DNA of 41,550 bases from Planctomycetota bacterium (lineage in GTDB: Bacteria; Planctomycetota; PUPC01; JACPCR01), in contig JAQBXN010000072.1 in assembly GCA_027625095.1 (NCBI GenBank), positions 1 through 41,550 of the forward strand, in the 5' to 3' direction. Of the stretch, positions 17,106 through 25,252 are shown one piece after another. A program made the position numbers and the translations under genes. The notes under the pieces are model-generated. The model did no database searches. It was given only the letters and a program-made list of their open reading frames with translations, and was not told the DNA's origin. Each line of letters begins with the position of its first letter. Positions within the stretch are counted from its first letter, which is position 1.

Positions 17106-18923
17106 ATGAACCCGATACCAGCCCTGATCCAGAAACCCGTCCCCAATAGCGCGGACAATCTCCGTTATCAGCAGATCCTGGACGATGCTGTTGCAGAAAC
17201 CCTTGCAGATTACGACTGCGAGTTGGGACTCCTGCCGCTTGCGGAGGCCGCGGATAAAAATTTTAAAAACGCCCACGAAGAGTGGTCGTCCGACGAGCGA
17301 CATCGTGTCTGCGCGCAGCCTGGTTTTCATGCCTACTACAACCAGGGACGGGGCAGTGCGGCTATGCTGGGCCGGTTCGCCTTCTGTCTCACTCAGCAAT
17401 CCTCACGGTTCTTTCAGAGCACGGAACTTCTGGATGTTCTCCGGGCTGGGCTGCGTTCCTATCAGGAGAAGCAATTACCGTCCGGCGAGTTCGCTTTTTG
17501 TCCGGTGCGGTATTCGACCATCTATGGCACCCACGAGATGGCATGGCGACTCGAACCGCTCCTTTGCGCATTTCTGTGGGCGGGGGAACTGCTGGGCGCC
17601 GATGAACACGCAACCATTGAAGCCATGCTTCGGGCAGCTGCTGAATTCTTGCTTGGAAACGTTTGCACGGATGCCAACAACCGGGGCGCAGTCTGGTCTG
17701 CCATTACGTCTCTGTGCGGGCACTGGCTTGGAGATGAGCGATACCTGCAGGCCGCCGCCTACAACTGGGAACCATGCCGCCGTGAAATGATGACCCCAAG
17801 CGGCCAGGTAGCCGAACAGGGAGGTCCGGACGGAAACTATTCCTACACTGGTTTTTCGTACGTCTACCTCTATCGAATTTATTCGGGTGATGCGTCACTT
17901 GACGAATGCATGGTGAAGGCCCTTCGCTGGTTCTTGCTCACTCACACGCGAAGCGGCTTTCCCTTCGAAGGCACTTCCACTCGGAAACGAATCGTTCTGA
18001 ACCGCACCAGAATGGATATTGTTCCGGCCCTGCTGATGTATGCCGATCGAGAGCCCTGGTTCAAAGTGATGGCGGATCAAATTCTAGACAAGGAACAGGC
18101 CCGCGGGAGCGCTGCCGGGGGGCACATGATCTCGCCTCTGATCTGGATGATGCTCGGGGCGAGCGAAGTGCCGGAAGGCGACGTGGAGGAGCCTGCGTGG
18201 CATCGCGAGGGCTCTCTGGACTGCAGGATGGATGTGACCCGATACATCCTTTATCGGCGAAGCTATCAAACATCCCTCAATCTGCGCAGCCTCCAGCCGA
18301 TGAAAGGCATTCAGACCTGGGCACTGGGAGATGAGCCTCCGATCATCCATCCGGGTAAAGCCGTCTGTTCTCGAACCATGGCATGGGGGATTGATACCGC
18401 CGCCATGAATGTCAGTTCACGTCCCATGGCAGCCAATTTTTATGACTTTGCCGGAGGGCGTGACCCCATCTCCTGGACTTACCTGCGGCAAGAATCGCTT
18501 TGGACCGGATTCATATTTACCAACGATGCCACATTGGTCATTTATGATGGGGAAGCTACCCCGCGAATCTCCCAATGGGCGGTGAATCTTGCTGCTGTGA
18601 GTGAGCCCAGGATTAACGAAGGAGTGGTCGCTTTTAATAACCTCAGGGGAAGGCTCAGCTTTCTGTGCAAATCACCTGTCTTGAAAGAGAGCGGAGAGGA
18701 GGGTGTCCTCTTTCTTGAATTTGAAACGCAAGATGCAGAGATCACCATATTCGCTTTCGGCAGTCCGGAGTTCCAATTTCTGGAATCAAGCCTTGAAGGT
18801 CGAAGACTGAATTTTACTGACGGCAGCAAATCGTATGAAGTCGAGATTCTGCCAAGGCCCGTCCACAATCCTGAGCGCTCGGCCCCGCCGGATGGGGGTT
18901 TCGTCATCAGACAGAAGACATGA
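17106..18923 (+). CDS. Alpha/alpha-toroid protein, heparinase/alginate-lyase-like
   Basis: 605 residues with no signal peptide. Residues about 20-370 are helical hairpins with aromatic-rich loops (CAQPGFHAYYNQGRGSAAML, CTDANNRGAVWSAITSLCG, GPDGNYSYTGFSYVYLYR), the style of the alpha/alpha toroid of polysaccharide lyases. Residues about 380-600 are beta-rich (YRRSYQTSLNL ... TNDATLVIYDG ... VVAFNNLRGRLSFL), like the C-terminal sandwich of those enzymes. No specific PL family is recognised and the catalytic Asn/His/Tyr set is only suggested by N-N-R-G and Y-S-Y-T-G. Its position after GH43 and amidase genes supports a role in glycan breakdown. It could also be a hydrolase of the GH88/GH105 kind. 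Confidence 0.6.
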   Translation: MNPIPALIQKPVPNSADNLRYQQILDDAVAETLADYDCELGLLPLAEAADKNFKNAHEEWSSDERHRVCAQPGFHAYYNQGRGSAAMLGRFAFCLTQQSSRFFQSTELLDVLRAGLRSYQEKQLPSGEFAFCPVRYSTIYGTHEMAWRLEPLLCAFLWAGELLGADEHATIEAMLRAAAEFLLGNVCTDANNRGAVWSAITSLCGHWLGDERYLQAAAYNWEPCRREMMTPSGQVAEQGGPDGNYSYTGFSYVYLYRIYSGDASLDECMVKALRWFLLTHTRSGFPFEGTSTRKRIVLNRTRMDIVPALLMYADREPWFKVMADQILDKEQARGSAAGGHMISPLIWMMLGASEVPEGDVEEPAWHREGSLDCRMDVTRYILYRRSYQTSLNLRSLQPMKGIQTWALGDEPPIIHPGKAVCSRTMAWGIDTAAMNVSSRPMAANFYDFAGGRDPISWTYLRQESLWTGFIFTNDATLVIYDGEATPRISQWAVNLAAVSEPRINEGVVAFNNLRGRLSFLCKSPVLKESGEEGVLFLEFETQDAEITIFAFGSPEFQFLESSLEGRRLNFTDGSKSYEVEILPRPVHNPERSAPPDGGFVIRQKT

Positions 18924-19118
18924 TTAAAGAAATTGCCCTTCGATTCGCGTAGCACCTTGAGCCCACACTCTACAAGGGTCGCCTATCAAACGCAGTGGTC
19001 AGATGGACGATAGCCGGCTGACCTCGTAGAGACGCGATGCAAACATGCAAATTCGTAAAAGCTTCATGAGCGGTGGCTTGTGGGCTCTGCTATTTCTCAC
19101 TCGTCAAAGGAAACACAG

Positions 19119-21389
19119 ATGAAAGCAAAATCTCTCTGCTCCGTACACTTGCTCGTGCTTGTTGCATGTACCGGATTATTGGGCGAGGCCACTTCACCCC
19201 AACAACCCCCGAAAGCGGTCCATGACCTGGCAGATTTCGGTGATCTGGATTCTCCTCAGAAAATTAAGTTCGCGTTTCAGGCGGCTGTTGAAGCGCTTGG
19301 GAAAACCGGCGGAATCCTGACAATTCCTTCCGGCATGTCTCAGTTCATCGATCCTGAACTGGCATCTCAGGAACTCGAACGAATTCCTCCCCTGCCGGAG
19401 AATACACGAACCTGGAGAAGCAAACCCGGTATCACCATCATCGAAAGCAACGAACAACAGGTCATGGTCCAAGTGCCACAAATCGAAGGACTGAAAATCA
19501 GCCGCACCCTGCGCACAGAGGAAGGCAACAGTCTGCCACACTGGGGTACCCATCCGATGGTCACCATGGAAAACAAACTCGTCTTCGGATCGAGCAGTTA
19601 TCTTGACTGGCTGCAGTTCCCGGTAGAGAAGGGCAAGGAGCGCCGTTTCTATCTTCCGACGATACGCGGCATTCGGGTCGGACAGTTTCTCAACGCGCAC
19701 GGCGGGCCCGGCTATGGCGGTGGTGTCAACCGCGCATACGTGAAGTCGCTCGGCTATGACAAAGAAAAGAAGATGAGCTACTTCGTGGCCGATACGGAGC
19801 TCGATCACCTCGCCGGTGCAATTATCCACAACAAGAGCAATACCGGCATCATTCATTCAACGCAGACCAGCAACAGCGACAACCAGACCTATGACGTGAA
19901 GGTCATCCGCAATCAGTACGCTCACGGCGATACATACGTCTATTACTGCGATTTCAATTACATGAGCAACGTCCACTCGGCCGCGGGCGACGAAAATGGC
20001 CATTGCTATTCCGCCTTCACCCGCAGCCTGGGCAACAATTTTCAGGGAGTTGTAGAGACGGTGGACTGGTCGCAAGGGCATCTCAAATTTCGCAACGGAG
20101 CACGCAACATTCACACGCTCGGCGATTCCCGGCCCCTCATTAATATGAACAACAAGAAATGGGTCACTCAAGGGAAGGTTCTGATTGTGCCAGCCGAGTC
20201 CTATTGGGATCTCATAGATAGCGGCAAGTTTCCTTTCCAGGGCAAGACCTATCCGACCACACTGGAAAAGGATCCCAAAACCGGTGTCACCGGAATCAAG
20301 ATGGGCGGCCTGATTCGCGGCGATGCGGACTGTCCTTGGACCGACGCAATCGTGGGCCGTTACTTCGCGCTCACAGACCAGGGCGAAATGGTGCCAGGCT
20401 CCAACAATCATCGCTGGTATCTCATCACGGAGTTTCGCACGAACGCAGATGGCACCAAGGAGCTCGAGATCGAGCGCTTCTGGTGGGGCGCAAAATCCGC
20501 CGCCAGCCCCACTCTTTACAGCCTTGAAAACGCAACGTGGGACGGCCACCTCCGGCCACTTTCATACGCCATCGCGCCTGGAACTTACGTCAACGACGTC
20601 TCCCGCGCCTTGCCCGGAGGCAACCGCGGCGGACAGCAAATCGTGGCTGTCACGCCTTACCTTGATCAGGGTAGCGCACTCGATTTCGAAGCCGGCGATC
20701 AAATCGAGCAGGCGATCGGCCCTGACCCATTCAAGCCGCAGATCTTTCGGTCGTGGATGTGGGATAACGTGCCCGGGGCATGGCCGTCAGCGGTGTTCGA
20801 CGTGGCCAACTTCGGCGAGGCATCCAGATACGCGCTTTTCGTCACTCGCGGCGGCCCGGACAATCTGGATGACGTATCAAAGCGACAGGAAAAGAAGCCG
20901 GCATGGGATAACTTCTTTATCTTTGAGTCCTCGGCAAACGTGGGAATCAACTACAAGGCCGATTTTGCTGATGCCGCCATCCTGTTCCAGCAGCCGAACC
21001 GTGAACAGCCCATAAAGTGGCACTTTGGGCATGAAAAAGGGAAGCCCGCAAAGGAAGCAACCCTCACCGTCGATAGGGACACCGGCACGCTGAACTTCCA
21101 GGGTGGTGGCATCCAGGCCAACGGCGCTATCTCTGGTGCCTCCGGGATATCCGCCGAAAGCAAGCCAGCAAAGAACCTACGGGGAAAGAACGTACCCGTA
21201 GAGGCCGGCGCCACCGAGACGGAAGTCAGATTCCCCGTAGAAGAATCGGACTCCGATTACGCAGCATTTGTTGAACAGACCTGGCTGACCAATCGTGCCG
21301 TCACGAAACAGACTGCAAAGGGGTTCGTCATACTCTTCGACAAGCCCGCCCCTGCGAAAGCTAAACTGCACTGGATGATCGTCAGGTAA
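19119..21389 (+). CDS. Exported beta-helix-like protein, possible lipoprotein
   Basis: 756 residues from ATG 19119-19121, with AAAGG eight bases upstream. The signal sequence MKAKSLCSVHLLVLVACTG carries a lipobox-like LVAC, so it may be lipidated; a type I site after GEA is an alternative. Residues 35-75 (VHDLADFGD ... AFQAAVEALGKTGGILTIPSG) resemble the N-cap of pectate-lyase-3/GH28-type beta-helices. The body is beta-rich and full of Asn/Gly/aromatic turns, with the tail KAKLHWMIVR. No catalytic motif is clear. Binding or cleavage of a surface polysaccharide is the best guess, in line with the four genes upstream. Confidence 0.7.
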   Translation: MKAKSLCSVHLLVLVACTGLLGEATSPQQPPKAVHDLADFGDLDSPQKIKFAFQAAVEALGKTGGILTIPSGMSQFIDPELASQELERIPPLPENTRTWRSKPGITIIESNEQQVMVQVPQIEGLKISRTLRTEEGNSLPHWGTHPMVTMENKLVFGSSSYLDWLQFPVEKGKERRFYLPTIRGIRVGQFLNAHGGPGYGGGVNRAYVKSLGYDKEKKMSYFVADTELDHLAGAIIHNKSNTGIIHSTQTSNSDNQTYDVKVIRNQYAHGDTYVYYCDFNYMSNVHSAAGDENGHCYSAFTRSLGNNFQGVVETVDWSQGHLKFRNGARNIHTLGDSRPLINMNNKKWVTQGKVLIVPAESYWDLIDSGKFPFQGKTYPTTLEKDPKTGVTGIKMGGLIRGDADCPWTDAIVGRYFALTDQGEMVPGSNNHRWYLITEFRTNADGTKELEIERFWWGAKSAASPTLYSLENATWDGHLRPLSYAIAPGTYVNDVSRALPGGNRGGQQIVAVTPYLDQGSALDFEAGDQIEQAIGPDPFKPQIFRSWMWDNVPGAWPSAVFDVANFGEASRYALFVTRGGPDNLDDVSKRQEKKPAWDNFFIFESSANVGINYKADFADAAILFQQPNREQPIKWHFGHEKGKPAKEATLTVDRDTGTLNFQGGGIQANGAISGASGISAESKPAKNLRGKNVPVEAGATETEVRFPVEESDSDYAAFVEQTWLTNRAVTKQTAKGFVILFDKPAPAKAKLHWMIVR

Positions 21390-21605
21390 CCCTTCACCAG
21401 AGGCCCCCGAAATGCACGCTGGTTTGGCGCAAGCCCGGATATCACTTGGATTCACCTTGTCGCAGGGACTTTAGAATCAGAAGTCCTGTCCGCTCTTAAT
21501 TGCTGTCACACTTATTCGCGTGTCCAGCACGTTGCAAACGTACGAACGGCTATTAGGCTTCCCCCACCCCTGAGATGCTTGGAATACTAAACAAGGAGAT
21601 TCTGA

Positions 21606-22205
21606 ATGTTGAAGACCAAGGCTTATTCCCTTCTATTGTCTCCATTTCTCTTCGCCGGACTCCTTCAGGCTGAAGGCTCTAAGAAGGAAATGACCGGCCC
21701 TCATATGGAAATTTCCGAAGGCCAACTCTGCTTCGTTTGTCAGTCCAAGGCCACGGGTTTGAGCGGGACAGAGGCGAACGTCGTCCAGGTTCACTTGCTG
21801 ACTTACAACACTCAGGTAGAAGCCGCCAAGCAAGCCCTTATCGCCAAGAGCAAGGAAACGCTGCCCGAGGACAAGGCCGGCAAGTTCGCTACTGTGGTGA
21901 ATCTCAAGCGGAAGGGTCAAACTGGTGTTGTGGGTGCAAAAGGCTCGGCTATGGAAGAAACTGAGTCCAAGGAAATGCCTGTGGTCAAGGCAGATTCCCT
22001 GACTTTGGGCCAACTGAATCTGACTCTCATGGCCAAGTTCATGCGGCTGCGCAGCGCGGAAACGGAAGCGCTTACTCCCGCTGTCGAGGAATACAATACC
22101 GCCCTCGCTTCAGCCAAAAACGAACTCATGCAGAAACTGTCCTCCGTATTGCCCGATTTCAAACAGGCACGTTTCAACAAAGCCCTTCTGGATGTGAAGA
22201 AATAG
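21606..22205 (+). CDS. Small secreted protein of unknown function
   Basis: 199 residues, with a clear AAGGAG about seven bases before ATG 21606-21608. A signal peptide (1-22, ending GLLQA) precedes a mature part containing a CFVCQ dicysteine motif, a helix-rich middle (NTQVEAAKQALIAKSKETLPEDKAGKFATVV) and a second helical pair near the end (EEYNTALASAKNELMQKLSSVLPDFKQARFNKALLD). The two halves look like weakly related copies of one helical unit. CxxC could bind a metal or form a disulfide. No family is recognised. A strong terminator follows directly. Confidence 0.75.
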   Translation: MLKTKAYSLLLSPFLFAGLLQAEGSKKEMTGPHMEISEGQLCFVCQSKATGLSGTEANVVQVHLLTYNTQVEAAKQALIAKSKETLPEDKAGKFATVVNLKRKGQTGVVGAKGSAMEETESKEMPVVKADSLTLGQLNLTLMAKFMRLRSAETEALTPAVEEYNTALASAKNELMQKLSSVLPDFKQARFNKALLDVKK

Positions 22206-22230
22206 TTCATTGAACACCGAAACAGAAAAA

Positions 22231-22261
22231 GCCGCAGGAGGAATCCTGCGGCTTTTTTTTT
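22231..22261 (+). terminator. Intrinsic terminator after the secreted protein gene
   Basis: A perfect 9-bp stem gccgcagga/tcctgcggc with a four-base loop (ggaa) is followed by nine T residues, 26 bases after the stop. A run of five A on the left arm could also give weaker termination for the convergent graspetide-like gene. Confidence 0.95.
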
Positions 22262-22278
22262 CGAATATTCGGCTCGCC

Positions 22279-22827
22279 CTACGCAAAAATACCCAATCCA
22301 GTTCTGCCAGATGGCGGAGGTGGTGGGTATCCAGAATGTCCCCATTTCTGGTGACGTTCCTGCAACACAACCGTTCCCGGTGCGTGATGGAATACCCTTG
22401 ATTCATAAGACTCAAAATGAGGCGGCTGATAGGGCCGTCTGAAGATGCCGCCGGGCGGGACGTCGTAATTGGGTCTTCCAGGGCTTCCTGGAACGCTGAC
22501 TGGTGGGCGATTTGGTCCGGCGTCAGGTTCGTACGGACGCTGTTGGGGCTGATTCTCTGGTGGTGGGCAATAACCACCCTCTTCACCAACGGCCTGAGTT
22601 GTAATTACCGGCCTGGATGGTGGGCAGGAACTGCCGCCTTCTTCTCCCACCGCCAGGGTTGTTATCTGAGGCGGGTATTGTCCGCCCTCCTCGCCTGCAG
22701 CAAGGGTGGTTACACTGGTGCTGTCGCGTGGAAGTGAATAATTTACGAAACTACCCGAGTTTTGTGCTGGCCGACCACTGTAAGGCTGGGCAGACAAGGG
22801 CCTGGCCAACGCAGTTATGACTGACAT
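22279..22827 (-). CDS. Candidate graspetide precursor with three TTxxxxEE cores
   Basis: 182 residues from ATG 22825-22827, preceded by AAGGGGA about eight bases upstream. The first 38 residues form a polar leader without a signal peptide. Three cores follow: TTLAAGEE (40-47), TTLAVGEE (56-63) and TTQAVGEE (76-83), each trailed by GG. This is the TTxxxxEE motif of plesiocin-type graspetides, in which an ATP-grasp ligase links the two Thr hydroxyls to the two Glu side chains. Spacers differ in sequence and length (QYPPQI; SSCPPSRPVI), so the repeats are conserved where modification needs it. Residues 86-182 are Pro/Arg-rich with no second motif, unusual for this class. No ATP-grasp gene, protease or transporter is adjacent. 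A structural protein with chance TT/EE repeats is possible but less likely given three identical spacings. Confidence 0.8.
   Translation of the reverse strand: MSVITALARPLSAQPYSGRPAQNSGSFVNYSLPRDSTSVTTLAAGEEGGQYPPQITTLAVGEEGGSSCPPSRPVITTQAVGEEGGYCPPPENQPQQRPYEPDAGPNRPPVSVPGSPGRPNYDVPPGGIFRRPYQPPHFESYESRVFHHAPGTVVLQERHQKWGHSGYPPPPPSGRTGLGIFA
22579..22710 (-). repeat. Three graspetide-type core repeats
   Basis: Core 1 lies at 22687-22710, core 2 at 22639-22662 and core 3 at 22579-22602, each coding T-T-x4-E-E-G-G. At the DNA level the cores differ at many third positions (for example ctt/ctg for Leu, gaggag/gaagaa for Glu-Glu), so the protein motif, not the DNA, is what has been kept. Confidence 0.9.
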
Positions 22828-23197
22828 ATTTAATTCCCCTTTTTGCAAAGTCGCGTGAAGACCGTCTGGCGGCGACGATCACAGTTTCGGGGGATTTGGC
22901 GGGGATCGAGGGATTCAAACGGAGTATGAAGTTTTTCAGAATGCATCCAGGCCAAACTTGTACCAATGAATCAGATTTCCGCGGTTGATATATCCAAGTC
23001 CAGTAAATCGGGGACAGGAGGCTCTCGTATGCCAGCCGGCGCTCTTGAAGGATTCTGCGAGCTTTTTAATCTGGAAGCAGATTCTTAAAAAGACTGTGAA
23101 GGTCTGCTGTACTCAGACTGGCAACAGCCAGGGCACAACTTCACCGCAAGGTTAAATCGACAAGTACAGAATATTGGAGGGCCGCCGTCCAATCCGC
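22828..23197. other. 370-base gap between convergently placed minus-strand genes
   Basis: It should hold the promoter of the graspetide-like gene and the transcript end of the zinc-ribbon gene. No convincing promoter, terminator, RNA gene or long open frame was found. Short open frames in it have no signal of being translated. Confidence 0.5.
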
Positions 23198-24040
23198 CTA
23201 TTTCTTTATCTTGTTCTCGAATTCCACTTTCTTACGGTAATCCTCACGCAGCCTCTCGATCAGTTCCGGGACAGGCTCACCTCTTATAATCTTGCCATGT
23301 TCCAGGGGATTCCAGTCCAGCCACCGATATTTCAGAAGGCCTTCGTCAATGCGGTCGCATTCGTGAGTGTAGGGTTTGATTGGGAGGACCTTTACCTCTT
23401 CCGCGGGCTCCGGTTGTTCTGGCGGTTTCTTCTTAACTGTCGGCCTTTTTTTCGGCTTCTCCGTCAATCTCTGCTGCTGTTCAAGCTTCAACTGGGCCTG
23501 ATAGGAATCCCATTGACTCTGATCCTTGGCCCGTAATCGGTCCACGACCGCGATCTCTGCAGCCTCCCAGATTGGCGGCACCACATCCTCTGCACTGGTT
23601 CGGGTAAATTTCATAGAGAACTGGGTTGCGTGATCGTGCCCCGAATCATCCATGTATGTATATCCTATGCGTGTGCAGGCGAGTTTGGGGCCCGTGTCAA
23701 AACGAATGAGGACATATGAGATTCTGAAATCTTTCCACTTTGGATATTTAGCAGTAGTGACAATAGATAACGCCTGCTTTCTAATCGCAACACGATGCTT
23801 TTCAAGGGGGTCCACGTTTGCACCCTTTGCCAACAACCAAACCATCGGCGTGGCTATAATTGTAAGTGTTCCAAGAGTCAGGCTGATCCACGCCCAAGGC
23901 AGAGCCTTTATGCCTGTCTCCCTTCCGCCGACAGGCATAAGCTGGCTGCAGCTCCCACAACGGGTATTGTAGCGAGCACCTCTAAACTCAACCTGATTGG
24001 ACTTGCCGCACTTGGTGCAAATTACCGTGACCATACTCAC
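23198..24040 (-). CDS. Zinc-ribbon, single-span membrane protein
   Basis: 280 residues from GTG 24038-24040, with AGGAGA eight bases upstream; the ATG two codons later has worse spacing. Residues 8-31 form a CxxC-x16-CxxC zinc ribbon (CTKCG ... CGSCS). Residues about 46-70 are a membrane span (LPWAWISLTLGTLTIIATPMVWLLA). The region after it contains a small alpha/beta segment (VLIRFDTGPKLACTRIGYTYMDD), a Lys/Pro-rich linker (EKPKKRPTVKKKPPEQPEPAEE) and a charged helical C-terminus. No family is known to me. Zinc-ribbon plus one membrane span is common in planctomycete and verrucomicrobial proteins of unknown role. Confidence 0.75.
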   Translation of the reverse strand: MSMVTVICTKCGKSNQVEFRGARYNTRCGSCSQLMPVGGRETGIKALPWAWISLTLGTLTIIATPMVWLLAKGANVDPLEKHRVAIRKQALSIVTTAKYPKWKDFRISYVLIRFDTGPKLACTRIGYTYMDDSGHDHATQFSMKFTRTSAEDVVPPIWEAAEIAVVDRLRAKDQSQWDSYQAQLKLEQQQRLTEKPKKRPTVKKKPPEQPEPAEEVKVLPIKPYTHECDRIDEGLLKYRWLDWNPLEHGKIIRGEPVPELIERLREDYRKKVEFENKIKK

Positions 24041-24231
24041 AGGGCGTATCTCCTGCGTTGTGGATTCCTCTGCTCCGAACGGCCCTGCTGGCTGTGAGGA
24101 GCGCAGATTTTATGGCGGCGACGCCTTTCCGCAAAAGGCTCTGACAAGGCGAAAGCGATCTGGCTGATATGGTAAGACGAATTCATGTTTGAATAACAGG
24201 GCTTAAGAACGGAGGGCAGACGAGCCTTTCG

Positions 24232-25173
24232 TCATACATCGCAGAGGCTGCATGCCTGCCACAGCCCTTTCCAGGGATCTCTGACAGGGATGAACTCCTG
24301 ACCTACGAAACCTGTGTATCCTATATCCAACAATGCCTGCATGGCAGCCGGATAATTGATTTCCTGGTTCTCATCGAGTTCGCCACGGCCGGGATTACCC
24401 GCGGTGTGGATGTGCCCAATATACTCGCCATAGGCCTTGATCCGACGAATGAGATCGCCATCCATGATCTGTACGTGGTAAATATCGAAAAGGAGTTTCA
24501 TCTTGGGCGAGCCAACTTGCTTGATAATGTCCATACAGTAGTCCACATGATCGCCCTGATAACCCGGATGGCCTTTCATCGGGTGGGTGTCATCGCGGGT
24601 GTTCAAATGTTCCAGACAGATGTTCACGCCCTTCTTCTCGGCTTTCCCGATAACTTTTTTGTAGGCTTCAACGCAGTTTTCTGCGCCTTCTTCAGGGCTG
24701 ACAATGCTGCCGTTCTTTTCTTTGGAAGTATCCCCATATCCTGTAAAAGAGATGACGTTTTTGAATCCTGCCTCAGCAGTCGCGTCAATCGCTTTATCAA
24801 TTTTCGAGAGACATTCATCCCAGTGGTTTTTGTTGTTGACTCCCCGGATGAACAAATGCGAAGGGGTGATGGCACAGGCCAGACCATATTTTTTCAGTGT
24901 TCCCCAGTCTGCAGGAGCGATGAGTTCTACGCTCTTACAGCCAAGTTTAACGGCCATCTGGCATGCTTTTTCAAGATCCCAGTGCTCTTTGAAGCACCAG
25001 TGAACTATCGACTGATTGATCCTGTTTTTAGTGATGGCTTTTCCTGCAGCAGAGCCAGATGAATTGTGAGAACCGGAAACGCAACCTGCCATCGTGCCTA
25101 GAGTGACCATACCCGCCATGCCGATCATCTCCCTCCGTGAAAATCCTTCTGTATCCTGCTTATTCTCGCCCAT
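24232..25173 (-). CDS. Tat-exported TIM-barrel sugar isomerase/epimerase-like lipoprotein
   Basis: 313 residues from ATG 25171-25173, with GGAAGGA upstream. A twin-arginine signal (SRREMIG, 12-18) leads to a lipobox MAGC (28-31), so it should be exported folded and lipidated. The barrel is of the xylose-isomerase-like, hydroxypyruvate-isomerase type: NICLEHLN (E188), LLFDIYHVQ (D230, H233), IGHIHTAGNPGRGELD and GQEFIP (E293) supply the usual metal ligands. The cytoplasmic relatives interconvert hydroxypyruvate and tartronate semialdehyde or keto-sugars; a lipoprotein form implies another, periplasmic substrate. No neighbour clarifies it. Confidence 0.88.
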   Translation of the reverse strand: MGENKQDTEGFSRREMIGMAGMVTLGTMAGCVSGSHNSSGSAAGKAITKNRINQSIVHWCFKEHWDLEKACQMAVKLGCKSVELIAPADWGTLKKYGLACAITPSHLFIRGVNNKNHWDECLSKIDKAIDATAEAGFKNVISFTGYGDTSKEKNGSIVSPEEGAENCVEAYKKVIGKAEKKGVNICLEHLNTRDDTHPMKGHPGYQGDHVDYCMDIIKQVGSPKMKLLFDIYHVQIMDGDLIRRIKAYGEYIGHIHTAGNPGRGELDENQEINYPAAMQALLDIGYTGFVGQEFIPVRDPWKGLWQACSLCDV

Positions 25174-25252
25174 ACTTATCCTTCCGAGTATGTGAAGCCA
25201 ATCATTCGAGACGGCCAAGATAGTGCGGTGAAGTGCTGAGGCAACATGTTAT

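Noticed and set aside
22110..22589. A 159-codon open frame antisense to the secreted protein and overlapping the graspetide-like gene
   Set aside because: It spans a strong terminator and two better-supported genes; its composition has no domain pattern.
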